From positions 124,001 through 188,000 of the forward strand of contig NZ_JABBXB010000005.1 in assembly GCF_013387485.1 (NCBI RefSeq): a DNA stretch of 64,000 nucleotides, read 5' to 3'. The notes beneath the pieces are model-generated. The model saw only the letters and a program-made list of their open reading frames with translations. It made no database searches and was not told where the DNA came from. Both the position numbers and the translations under genes were made by a program. Source of the stretch: Stenotrophomonas sp. SAM-B (GTDB lineage: Bacteria; Pseudomonadota; Gammaproteobacteria; Xanthomonadales; Xanthomonadaceae). Position 1 is the stretch's first letter. Every line of letters starts with the position of its first letter. Shown here one piece after another: positions 16,913-25,054 of the stretch.

Positions 16913-17509
16913 ATGTTCGACTCCCCCCGGTTCGACGATGCCCACCCGCAGGCGTGTTCCATCGATGCCCTGTCGATGTCGCTGCAGATGCGCGACCAAT
17001 ACACCCGTTTCCACTGCGACCGCGTCGGCCTGCTGGGCGAACAGCTCGGCCGTCTGTGCGATCTGGATGAGGCAGAGCGCGCGCATCTGGCGCTCGCCGC
17101 GCGCTTCCACGACATCGGCAAGATCGGTATTCCCGACAACGTGCTGCTGCACCCGGCCCGCCTGGATGACGAACAGCGCGTGATCATGCGCACCCATCCC
17201 GAGCGCGGTGAACGCATTTTCGCCGCGACCGGGCGCAGCGACGCGGCCGCGGTGGGCCGCCTGATCCGGGCACACCACGAAGCCTTCGATGGCGGCGGGT
17301 ATCCGGACGGCCTGAAAGGCAGCGAGATACCGCTGGCCGCCCGTGTACTCACCATCGTCGACGGCTACGACGCGATGACCAGCAACCGCCCCTACCGCGG
17401 CCCGATGCCGCACGCCAAGGCCATGGGCATCCTCGCCGAGCAGCAGGGTGGCCTGATCGATCCGGACGTGTTCGCCACGTTCACCCGCATGATCTCCACG
17501 GCTGTCTAG
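16913..17509 (+). CDS. HD-GYP domain phosphodiesterase (c-di-GMP)
   Basis: A compact 198-residue protein made of one HD-GYP domain. All signature elements are present: RFHDIGKIGIPD with the metal-binding HD pair, HPERGERIF, the HH-GYP segment HHEAFDGGGYPDGLKG, and IVDGYDAMTSNRPYR. Enzymes of this family hydrolyse cyclic di-GMP. No receiver or sensor domain is attached, so control is by expression or partner proteins. It lies alone between mfd and a convergent peptidase gene and ends in a shared terminator. Activity is likely because the metal ligands are intact. Confidence 0.9.
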   Translation: MFDSPRFDDAHPQACSIDALSMSLQMRDQYTRFHCDRVGLLGEQLGRLCDLDEAERAHLALAARFHDIGKIGIPDNVLLHPARLDDEQRVIMRTHPERGERIFAATGRSDAAAVGRLIRAHHEAFDGGGYPDGLKGSEIPLAARVLTIVDGYDAMTSNRPYRGPMPHAKAMGILAEQQGGLIDPDVFATFTRMISTAV

Positions 17510-17531
17510 CGCCACACCCTGCATGGCAAAC

Positions 17532-17559
17532 AAAAAACCCGGCGAATGCCGGGTTTTTT
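17532..17559. terminator. Bidirectional terminator
   Basis: A 12-base stem AAAAAACCCGGC / GCCGGGTTTTTT with loop GAAT. It gives a run of T on each strand and separates the convergent HD-GYP and M13 peptidase genes. Confidence 0.92.
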
Positions 17560-17580
17560 GTTTCACTCAACCGCGTGCGA

Positions 17581-19677
17581 TCACCAGATCACGACGCGCT
17601 TGTCGTCGGCCCGCACCATCGCGTCGCCGGCCTTGCACTCGAACGCCTGCGCGTACGCCGGCATGTTCGACGGCGCGCCGTTGGCACGGAAGTTGGCCGG
17701 GGCGTGCGGATCGGTGTTCAGACGCACGCGCAGCTCGCCTTCGTTGAAGTTGCGGCGCCACACGGTGGCCCAGTTCATGAAGAAGCGCTGGTCCTGCGAA
17801 TAGCCGTCGACGTCGACGTTGGCCTTCGGGTCTTCCTTCAGCGCCATCTGCAGCGCGTCATACGCCACGGTCAGGCCCCCCAGGTCACCGATGTTCTCGC
17901 CCAGGGTCAGCTTGCCCTTCACGTTCACGCCCGGCAGCGATTCATAGCCGTCGAACTGCGCGACCAGCTGGTCGGTACGCTGGGTGAAGGCGGCACGGTC
18001 GCTGTCGGTCCACCAGTTGTCGAAGTTGCCGTTGGCGGCGAACTGGCTGCCCGAGTCGTCGTAGCCATGCATCATCTCGTGGCCGATGACCGCACCAATG
18101 CCGCCATAGTTCAGCGCCGGATCGGCCTTGGCGTCGAAGAACGGCGCCTGCAGGATCGCCGCCGGGAACACGATCTCGTTCTTGGTCGCGTTGTAGTAGG
18201 CGTTGACGGTCTGCGGGGTCATGCCCCACTCGGTCTTGTCGACCGGCTTGCCGATCTTGTTGAGCATGTAGCGGTAGTTGAACGTGCGCGCCGCCTGCAT
18301 GTTGCCCAGGTAGCTGTCGCCGTTGGTTTCCAGGCCCGACCAGTCACGCCACTTGTCCGGATAGCCGATCTTCGGGGTGAAGCTGGCCCACTTCTCGAGC
18401 GCCTTCTTGCGGGTGTCTTCGCTCATCCACTCCAGCTTCTCCAGGCGCGCCTTCAGCGCCACCGAGAGATTCTCCACCAGGTGCTGCATCTGCACCTTGG
18501 ACTCGGCCGGGAACACGGCGTCGACATACATCTGGCCCAGGCCTTCGCCGATGGCACCATTGACCGACTCCAGCACGCGCTTCCAGCGCGGCTGCATTTC
18601 CTTCTGGCCACGCAGGGTGGTGCTGTAGAAATCGAAGTTGGCCTTCTCGAAGGCGCTGCTCAGGTACGGCGAGGCGTCATCGATGGTATGGAAACGCAGG
18701 TAGGCCTGCCAGGTGGCAGCCGGGACATCGGCCAGCATCTTGTCCACTTCACCGAAGAAGCCCGGCTGGGCCATCGAGAACTTCTGCGCGGCCGGCACCT
18801 TCAGGGTGTCGAACAGGGCGGTCCAGCTGAAGTTCGGTGTCAGCTTGTCCGCGTCAGCGGCGCTGACCGGGTTGTAACGCTTGGCCGGGTCACGCATCTC
18901 GATGCGCGACATCGAGGCCTTGGCCAGACGCGTTTCGAAGTCCATCACGGCCTTGGCCTGGGTCTTGGCCTGCTCGGCATCGACGCCGGACAGGGTCAGT
19001 ACCTGCGCGATGTAGGCAACGTACGCATCGCGGATCTTGGCCTGCGAATCGTCGAAGTAATAGCCCTTCTCCGGCAGGCCCAGGCCGCCCTGGCCGACGT
19101 ACGCGATGACGTTGGCCGAATCCTTGTAATCCGCATTGGCGAACAGTGAGAACAGCACGCCCTGGCCCTGCGCCTGGCTGTCGCGCAGGTACTGGGTGAT
19201 GGCGGCGGTGTCGTTCAGCGCGGCGATCTTGTCCAGCTGCGGCTGCAGCGGGGTGATGCCGGCGGCCTCGATCTTGGCTTCATCCGAGCCGGTCTTCCAG
19301 ATGTCGCCGATCTTGGCTTCCACCGAACCGGCCTTGGCCTGGGTGGCGGCAGCCTGCTGGACCAGCGCGTGCTGCACTTCCAGCGAGCGCTCGCGCAGGA
19401 TTTCGAAGCTGCCCCAGGTGGTCTGATCGTTCGGCACCGGGTTGGCGGTGAGCCACTTGCTGTTCACGAACCCATTGAGGTCGGTACAGGCGGCGATGGC
19501 GGTATCCAGATCGGCAGTGTTGAGCGAGATCAGCGCGGTCTTGATCTGCGACTGGTCAAACGCCGGCTTGGCCGCATCGGCGGTGGCGGCAGGCGCGGTA
19601 TCGGTCTTGCCGCAGGAGGCCAGCGACACGGCGATGGCGACGGTCAGGCCCAGCGGGACCAGCTTGGAAAACTTCAT
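17581..19677 (-). CDS. M13 (neprilysin/PepO-like) metallopeptidase lipoprotein
   Basis: A 698-residue zinc endopeptidase. The signal peptide ends in a lipobox (SLASC, Cys about residue 22), so it is a lipoprotein facing the periplasm or the cell surface. The M13 N-terminal domain covers about 50-440. The catalytic part holds HEMMH (His533) with the downstream glutamate motif ENIGDLGG, and the C-terminus ends in VRADDKRVVIW, close to the classical CxxW end of the family. M13 enzymes cleave peptides under about 40 residues. The start at 19677 gives a complete signal. A bidirectional terminator follows. Confidence 0.93.
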   Translation of the reverse strand: MKFSKLVPLGLTVAIAVSLASCGKTDTAPAATADAAKPAFDQSQIKTALISLNTADLDTAIAACTDLNGFVNSKWLTANPVPNDQTTWGSFEILRERSLEVQHALVQQAAATQAKAGSVEAKIGDIWKTGSDEAKIEAAGITPLQPQLDKIAALNDTAAITQYLRDSQAQGQGVLFSLFANADYKDSANVIAYVGQGGLGLPEKGYYFDDSQAKIRDAYVAYIAQVLTLSGVDAEQAKTQAKAVMDFETRLAKASMSRIEMRDPAKRYNPVSAADADKLTPNFSWTALFDTLKVPAAQKFSMAQPGFFGEVDKMLADVPAATWQAYLRFHTIDDASPYLSSAFEKANFDFYSTTLRGQKEMQPRWKRVLESVNGAIGEGLGQMYVDAVFPAESKVQMQHLVENLSVALKARLEKLEWMSEDTRKKALEKWASFTPKIGYPDKWRDWSGLETNGDSYLGNMQAARTFNYRYMLNKIGKPVDKTEWGMTPQTVNAYYNATKNEIVFPAAILQAPFFDAKADPALNYGGIGAVIGHEMMHGYDDSGSQFAANGNFDNWWTDSDRAAFTQRTDQLVAQFDGYESLPGVNVKGKLTLGENIGDLGGLTVAYDALQMALKEDPKANVDVDGYSQDQRFFMNWATVWRRNFNEGELRVRLNTDPHAPANFRANGAPSNMPAYAQAFECKAGDAMVRADDKRVVIW

Positions 19678-19792
19678 TCGACTCTCCGGCTACAGATGGA
19701 TGCATCACCCGGATCACGGGCAATCGGGCAGCGTAGCGCGGGAGGGGCCGGGGCGGACCGGCCAAAGGTCACAGGTGGGAACGCCTGTGGTC

Positions 19793-19897
19793 GGTGTGTG
19801 CGGACCGTTGGTCTGCACACACCGGGCAGATGCATCCCTACCGACGGAATGCATCCCCATCAATGGAATGCATACCCACCAACGGTGGGTATCTACC
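19793..19897. repeat. SMAG-like palindromes and 19-base repeats after gpmA
   Basis: A 29-bp imperfect palindrome at 19794-19822 (outer arms GTGTGTGC / GCACACAC, loop GTT) is followed by three tandem 19-base units starting at 19830, 19849 and 19868. Each unit begins with ATGCAT. The last merges into a perfect 21-bp palindrome (19872-19892; arms ATACCCACC / GGTGGGTAT, loop AAC). The GGTAG head of that palindrome overlaps the gpmA stop codon. Confidence 0.7.
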
Positions 19898-20642
19898 GCG
19901 CTTTGCCCTGATTGGCCACGGCCTCGGCAGCCTTGCGTGCCGCTTCCGGGTCGCCCAGGTAGCGGAACGACTGCACCGTCAGATCGTCGTTCAGTTCGAA
20001 CAGCAGCGGGATGCCGGTCGGGATGTTGAGCTCCAGGATCGCTTCCTGCGAAACGTTGTTGAGGTACTTGTACAGCGCGCGCAGCGAATTGCCGTGCGCG
20101 GTGACCAGCACGGTCTTGCCATCCTTGAGCTGCGGGGCGATCGCATCGAACCAGTACGGCAGCACCCGGTCCAGCGTGGTGGCCAGGGATTCGGTGCCCG
20201 GCAGTGCATTGCGGTCCAGCCCGGCATAGCGACGGTCGTGGATCGGGTGGCCCGGATCCTCGATGTCCATCGCCGGCGGCGGAATATCGTAGGAGCGGCG
20301 CCAGATCTTGACCTGGTCCTCGCCGTGCTTGGCTGCGGTCTCGGCCTTGTCCAAGCCCTGCAGCCCGCCGTAATGGCGCTCGTTCAAGCGCCAGCTCTTG
20401 CTGACCGGCAGCCAGTCCTGATCCAGCTCGGCCAGGGCACCCTGCAGGGTGTGGATGGCGCGCTTGAGCACCGAGGTGTGGGCGACATCGAACTGCAGCC
20501 CTTCTTCACGCATCAGGCGGCCGGCGGCGGCAGCCTCGCGGCGGCCCTGTTCGGTCAGTTCCACGTCCACCCAGCCGGTGAAGCGGTTGTCCAGGTTCCA
20601 CTGGCTCTGGCCGTGGCGCAACAGTACGAGTTTCCGGGTCAC
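19893..20642 (-). CDS. gpmA: 2,3-bisphosphoglycerate-dependent phosphoglycerate mutase
   Basis: A 249-residue glycolytic enzyme interconverting 3- and 2-phosphoglycerate. The phosphohistidine signature is [10 protein letters not shown] at the N-terminus. The second catalytic His is in [10 protein letters not shown], and the family segment [12 protein letters not shown] is present. I use the GTG at 20642, which follows GGAG and gives the family N-terminus [10 protein letters not shown]. The frame is open further upstream but without support. A -10 box TACAAT lies on the minus strand at 20683-20678. The TAG stop belongs to a SMAG head. Confidence 0.96.
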   Translation of the reverse strand: MTRKLVLLRHGQSQWNLDNRFTGWVDVELTEQGRREAAAAGRLMREEGLQFDVAHTSVLKRAIHTLQGALAELDQDWLPVSKSWRLNERHYGGLQGLDKAETAAKHGEDQVKIWRRSYDIPPPAMDIEDPGHPIHDRRYAGLDRNALPGTESLATTLDRVLPYWFDAIAPQLKDGKTVLVTAHGNSLRALYKYLNNVSQEAILELNIPTGIPLLFELNDDLTVQSFRYLGDPEAARKAAEAVANQGKAR

Positions 20643-20731
20643 TGCAGTATCTCCGACAGATGGCAAGGCAGGCCCGCATTGTAGCGGCAACCCTGCCCTG
20701 CCCGTCCGCCGCCGGGCCAAGGCCACAGCCC

Positions 20732-21766
20732 TCAGGGATGCGGATGCCCGTGGTGGCCCTGCGCGTCCGGGGCGGCGCGGCGGCGGCCGTCGCTGCCGGC
20801 GTGCGCGTGGCCCGCATGATCATGGGCGGCGTGATCGTGCCCGGCATGGTCGTCGGCATGCCGATCGCGCGGGCTGCCGACGCTGCACGGATCCCCACAG
20901 TGGTCCGCCTCGATCTGCAGGGTCACGTGGTCGATGCCGTACTGCTCGTGAAGGTCGGTACCCAGCTCGCGGCGCAGCCGGTCCGCATCCACGCCGGTGC
21001 CCATCACCACGTGCGCGGTCAGTGCCGGCGTGCTGGAGGCCAGCGCCCACACGTGCAGGTCGTGCACGTCCACCACGCCATCGTGCGCGCACAGCGTGCG
21101 CCGCACCGCGGCGACATCCATGCCCTTGGGCACGCCTTCCAGCATCACGTTGATCGCTTCGCGCATCAGCACCCAGGTGCGCGGCAGCACCCACAGCCCG
21201 ATCAGCACGGCCAGGATCGGATCGATCGGCTTCCAGCCCGTCCAGCGGATCAGCAGCGCGCCGAGGATCACCGCGACCGAGCCGAGCATGTCCGCCCAGA
21301 CTTCCAGATACGCGCCCTTGACGTTGAGGCTCTCGCCGCTGCCCGCGCGCAGCAGGCGCATCGAGATCAGGTTGATGACCAGCCCGAACACCGCGATCAC
21401 CAGCATGCCGGTGGACGCGATCTCCTGCGGAGCGCGGAAGCGCTGCACGGCTTCCCAGAGAATGTAGCCGGCCACCACGAACAACATGCCACCGTTGATC
21501 ATCGCGCCGAGCGCTTCCAACCGTGCGTAGCCGTAGGTGCGCTTGGCATCGGGCGGGCGCCGGCTCAGCCGGACCGCGACCAGCGCGATCATAAGCGCGA
21601 GCGTATCGGTGGCCATGTGCGCGGCATCGGACAGCAGCGCCAGGCTGTTGGTCCAGAACGCGCCGGCCACCTCCACCAGCAGGAACGTGGTGGTCAGCCC
21701 CAGCGCCCACCACAACGGTTTTTCGTGGCGGATCTCGCTGGGCAGATGGTCGTGGTCGTGACCCAT
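20732..21766 (-). CDS. Cation diffusion facilitator (CzcD/ZitB-like)
   Basis: A 344-residue metal/proton antiporter exporting Zn2+ or a similar divalent cation. Six transmembrane helices run from about residue 18 to 200. The metal-site pairs are seen as [11 protein letters not shown] (helix 2, HxxxD) and EVWADMLGS in helix 5, where the expected His of HxxxD is not obvious. Histidine-rich ends, GHDHDH at the start and a C-terminal run of HAGHDH-type units, are typical of CDF proteins that handle zinc. The ATG at 21766 has a GGAG ribosome site; a TTG at 21784 is less likely. No riboswitch or operator was recognised upstream. Confidence 0.9.
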   Translation of the reverse strand: MGHDHDHLPSEIRHEKPLWWALGLTTTFLLVEVAGAFWTNSLALLSDAAHMATDTLALMIALVAVRLSRRPPDAKRTYGYARLEALGAMINGGMLFVVAGYILWEAVQRFRAPQEIASTGMLVIAVFGLVINLISMRLLRAGSGESLNVKGAYLEVWADMLGSVAVILGALLIRWTGWKPIDPILAVLIGLWVLPRTWVLMREAINVMLEGVPKGMDVAAVRRTLCAHDGVVDVHDLHVWALASSTPALTAHVVMGTGVDADRLRRELGTDLHEQYGIDHVTLQIEADHCGDPCSVGSPRDRHADDHAGHDHAAHDHAGHAHAGSDGRRRAAPDAQGHHGHPHP

Positions 21767-21909
21767 GAAAGCTCTCCTGGACAATGCCGGCAGGTTAAGC
21801 AGCGCCTCGCGCGGAGACTATTACACTTACTGCAGCGTTCAGTTTGCAACTCAATAACAACAGCGCCCGGCCGCTACCTCTCGACGGCCTGTGTGGCGGG
21901 AAGACAATC

Positions 21910-23334
21910 GTGCATAACGTTCCAAACCTTGATGATGCCAGCCAGCCGCTCGCGCTGGCCTGGAGCCAGACGCTGGCGCAGACGCCGGCCGCCGCGGCGA
22001 CACTGTTGGCGAGCCTGTCGGCGGAAAGCCCGCCCGAGCTGGCCCACCACTTCTACGATGTGCTGCTTGAAGACCCGCGCGCGGGCCGCTTCCTCTCGCA
22101 CGACCAGGTGCGGCTGCGCCTGAAGCCGGCGATGCAGCGCTGGCTGCAGCAGATCCTCACCGCCACACCGGACAGCATCAACGCACTGGTCGCCGCGCAG
22201 CGCGTGATCGGTGACGTGCACGCCCGTGTCGGCATCCCGGTGGATCTGGTCGCCCGGGGCGCGCGCGTGCTCAAGCACCGCCTGTTCGATCGCATCATCG
22301 CGCAGGCCGAGGAAAGCGCCACCGCGTTCGCGGCGATCCACTGTCTCAGCGCGTCGATGGATATCGCGCTGGAGGGCATGACGCTCGCCTATACCCACGC
22401 ACGTGAGCGCTCCTCGCGTACCGATGCGGCGTATCGCCTGTTCTCGCTGGTGCAGAACGTCAGCACCGAGCGCGAACGGCAGCGTGCCCTGCTGCTCGAC
22501 TGGGAAAACGCCCTGCTCTACGCGATGGCCAGCCAGAATGCCGAGGCGGAGCTCACCGGACTGGCGCAGTCCGAGTTCGGCCTGTGGTTCACCCACAAGG
22601 GCATTCCCAGTTTCGGCGAAAGCAGCGAGACCGGCCAGGTCGGTGCGCTGGTGGCCGCGGTCGATACGCAGCTGCAGGAAGCCCTGGCGCATGCCGATTT
22701 CGCGGCACGCTTCGGCGCCCTGCAGGGCATCCGCGAGCGGCTGGCGCAGATCCGTACGTTGATGGGCATGTTGTTCGAGCGGATCGGCGAACTCGATGCC
22801 GGCAGCGATGCGTTGACCAACCTGCTCAACCGCCGCTTCCTGCCGACCGTGCTGCGCCGTGAAATCGAACTGGCCAATTCCACGCGGACGCCGTTCTCGG
22901 TGCTGCTGCTCGATCTGGATCACTTCAAGGCGATCAACGATGCGCACGGCCACGACGGCGGTGACCGCGCCCTGCAGCACGTGGCCGCCCTGCTGGGCCA
23001 GCTCACCCGCGGCAGCGATTATCTGTTCCGCTATGGCGGCGAGGAGTTCGTGGTGGTGCTGGTGGCCGCCACCGACGTGCAGGCCGAAGTGATCGCCGAG
23101 AACCTGCGCAAGCACATCGCGCAGAGCCCGGTGCAGCTGGCCAGTGGCCAGGCGCTGTCGCTGACCACCAGCATCGGCGTGGCGGCTCATGATGGCCATC
23201 CCGACTACGAGCGCCTGATGGCGCGTGCAGATGCGGCGATGTACCAGGCCAAGAAACGCGGTCGCGACCGGGTGGTGCTGGCCAGCGATGACCTGCCCGA
23301 TGCACCCGGACGACAGGCCCTGCAGCGCGGGTGA
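21910..23334 (+). CDS. Globin-coupled diguanylate cyclase (DosC/YddV-like)
   Basis: A 474-residue c-di-GMP synthase with an N-terminal globin-coupled sensor (about residues 15-160), a middle helical linker and a C-terminal GGDEF domain (about 310-460). The proximal haem His is likely that in GDVHARVGIP, so the protein should sense O2. The catalytic loop reads GGEEF. An RxxD product-inhibition site (RGSD) sits five residues before it. I choose the GTG at 21910, preceded by GGAAG; an in-frame TTG at 21844 adds 22 residues that look non-native. A single-gene unit, divergent from the CDF gene. Confidence 0.9.
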   Translation: MHNVPNLDDASQPLALAWSQTLAQTPAAAATLLASLSAESPPELAHHFYDVLLEDPRAGRFLSHDQVRLRLKPAMQRWLQQILTATPDSINALVAAQRVIGDVHARVGIPVDLVARGARVLKHRLFDRIIAQAEESATAFAAIHCLSASMDIALEGMTLAYTHARERSSRTDAAYRLFSLVQNVSTERERQRALLLDWENALLYAMASQNAEAELTGLAQSEFGLWFTHKGIPSFGESSETGQVGALVAAVDTQLQEALAHADFAARFGALQGIRERLAQIRTLMGMLFERIGELDAGSDALTNLLNRRFLPTVLRREIELANSTRTPFSVLLLDLDHFKAINDAHGHDGGDRALQHVAALLGQLTRGSDYLFRYGGEEFVVVLVAATDVQAEVIAENLRKHIAQSPVQLASGQALSLTTSIGVAAHDGHPDYERLMARADAAMYQAKKRGRDRVVLASDDLPDAPGRQALQRG

Positions 23335-23434
23335 GGCACCTGTTGCGGCATACCGGGCTGACCAATGGCGCATGCCCGGGGCGGCGCAGGCGGCGTAGCA
23401 TCGCCGCATTGCACTCCGCCACAGGAACACCCCG

Positions 23435-24568
23435 ATGTCGATCCGCCGCGCCCTGACCCGCCCTGCCGTGCTGCTGCTCCAGTCGACGCTGCTGATGGCA
23501 CCGCTGCTGGGCGCCGCGCGCGAGGTGGCCGCACCGGCCGAGCACGTCGATGCCGACGGCCCCTATGTGTTCCGCACCGCCACGGGGCTGGAAGCGGCCT
23601 GGGTATGCAAGGACCAGGTGGTCCGCCGCACACTGCCGGCGCGCGGCGAGACCACGGTGATCGCGCCCGCATGCGGCTATCCGCACCCGCTGACGGTGCT
23701 GCCGACGCGCACCGCGGAGATCGCCCGTTTCCCGGCCACGCCGCGGATCGTCGCGCTGTCGGACATCCACGGCCAGTACGGCCTGCTCATCACGCTGCTG
23801 CGCGCCCACCAGGTGATCGACAACGAGGACCGCTGGGCGCTGGGCGACGCCACGCTGGTGGTGGCCGGCGATGTGTTCGACCGCGGCCCGCAGGTGACCG
23901 AGGCCTTCTGGCTGCTGTACAGCCTGCAGCAACAGGCCGCGGCCGCCGGTGGTGCGGTGCACTTCGTGCTCGGCAACCACGAGACGATGGTGCTCTACAA
24001 CGACCTGCGCTACGTCAACCCGAAGTACCTCAAAACCGCGCAGCTGCTCGGCCGCTCCTATCCGGCGCTGTATGGCCCCGATTCGACGATCGGCCAGTGG
24101 CTGCGCACCCGCCCGGTGCTGCTGCGCGTCGGCGATACCCTGTTCCTGCACGGCGGCATCGCACCGGAGAACCTGGACCTGGTCCGCGGGATGGATGCGA
24201 CCAATGCCGGTTATCAAGCGGCGGTCGGCCTGCCCAAGGACCAGGTCAAGGCCGCGCCGGACACCGCCCGCCTGTTCGACGGCAAGACCAGCCCGATCTG
24301 GTACCGCGGCTACTTCGATGGCCGCATGGACACCGCCCAGGTGGAGACGCTGCTCGAACAACTGGACCTCGCCCGCATCGTGGTCGGCCACACCTCGATG
24401 CCGCATGTCAGCAGCTTCCACGGTGACCGCATCATCGCCATCGACAGCAGCATCAAGAACGGCGAGAACGGCGAGCTGCTGTTCATCGAGAACGGCACGC
24501 TTAGCCGCGGTCTGCTGGACGGCTCGCGGGTGCCGCTGGCCGAAGGCCGGCTCGGCGAGAGCGACTGA
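23435..24568 (+). CDS. Exported metallophosphoesterase (calcineurin-like)
   Basis: A 377-residue phosphatase with an N-terminal signal peptide (about residues 1-28, hydrophobic run LLLQSTLLMAPLLGAA). The metallophosphoesterase motifs appear in order: LSDIHGQYG, GDVFDRGP, LGNHETM, LFLHGG and GHTSMPHVSS. The spacing resembles the Shewanella-like protein phosphatases, serine/threonine or tyrosine phosphatases often secreted in bacteria. It acts in the periplasm. The start at 23435 follows CAGGAACACC. It stands between the cyclase gene and the BlaI cassette, with no sign of cotranscription with either. Confidence 0.85.
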   Translation: MSIRRALTRPAVLLLQSTLLMAPLLGAAREVAAPAEHVDADGPYVFRTATGLEAAWVCKDQVVRRTLPARGETTVIAPACGYPHPLTVLPTRTAEIARFPATPRIVALSDIHGQYGLLITLLRAHQVIDNEDRWALGDATLVVAGDVFDRGPQVTEAFWLLYSLQQQAAAAGGAVHFVLGNHETMVLYNDLRYVNPKYLKTAQLLGRSYPALYGPDSTIGQWLRTRPVLLRVGDTLFLHGGIAPENLDLVRGMDATNAGYQAAVGLPKDQVKAAPDTARLFDGKTSPIWYRGYFDGRMDTAQVETLLEQLDLARIVVGHTSMPHVSSFHGDRIIAIDSSIKNGENGELLFIENGTLSRGLLDGSRVPLAEGRLGESD

Positions 24569-24618
24569 CCGGCCGTCGGCGGCATTGATCCGCTTCAATG
24601 ACCGACCTGTTGCATCGC

Positions 24619-24636
24619 GTGCGACATGTGTCGCAC
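24619..24636. promoter_or_regulatory. Candidate BlaI-family operator
   Basis: Arms GTGCGACA and TGTCGCAC are perfect inverted repeats around TG. A further half site TTGCGACAC begins at 24639. The dyad sits about 30 bases before the BlaI-like start codon. BlaI/MecI repressors bind similar short dyads in their own promoters. Specificity is inferred from position. Confidence 0.5.
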
Positions 24637-24667
24637 ACTTGCGACACCTCGCCACGCTTGGAGTCTC

Positions 24668-25054
24668 ATGTCCGCACTGCCTAGCCCCTCCAATGCCGAG
24701 CTGGAACTGCTCAAAGCGCTCTGGCGCCAAGGCGCCTGCAGCGCGCGCGAAGTGCACAACGGTGCGGTGGCCACGCTGGACTGGTCCTATTCCTCCACCC
24801 GCAAGACCTTGGAACGCATGGTCGACAAAGGTCTGGTCAAGGAAACCGTCGAGCACGGCTTGAACATGTACCGCGCGAAGGTGGGCAAGGTCGCCACGCT
24901 GGCCGCGCTCAGCACCGACTTCGCGCGCCGGGTGCTGGAGCTCGACGGCGCATTGCCGGCGCAGGCCTTCGCCGACAGCCGCCTGCTCAGCGAGCAGGAA
25001 CTCCAGCAGCTCGATGCCCTGCTGCGCGCGCCTGCCCAGGATGACCCGGCATGA
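24668..25054 (+). CDS. BlaI/MecI family transcriptional repressor
   Basis: A 128-residue winged-helix repressor. The N-terminus follows the BlaI pattern (SNAELELLKALWRQGACSAREV). The segment WSYSSTRKTLERMVDKGLV is the recognition helix and wing, and the C-terminal half is the dimerisation region normally cleaved during induction. The ATG at 24668 is preceded by GGAG. Its stop overlaps the start of the M56 protein (ATGA), as in blaI-blaR1 operons. It probably represses itself, the M56-M23 gene and perhaps the TonB receptor through the dyad at 24619-24636. Confidence 0.9.
   Translation: MSALPSPSNAELELLKALWRQGACSAREVHNGAVATLDWSYSSTRKTLERMVDKGLVKETVEHGLNMYRAKVGKVATLAALSTDFARRVLELDGALPAQAFADSRLLSEQELQQLDALLRAPAQDDPA

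Noticed and set aside
13342..17355. A 1337-codon open frame antisense to mfd
   Set aside because: High GC removes stop codons in the opposing frames. The peptide is rich in Arg, Gln, His and Gly with no motif, while mfd on the other strand is a complete, well-conserved protein.
21844..21909. Longer N-terminus of the globin-coupled cyclase from TTG
   Set aside because: The extra 22 residues are not globin-like, and a good GGAAG ribosome site fits the GTG at 21910.
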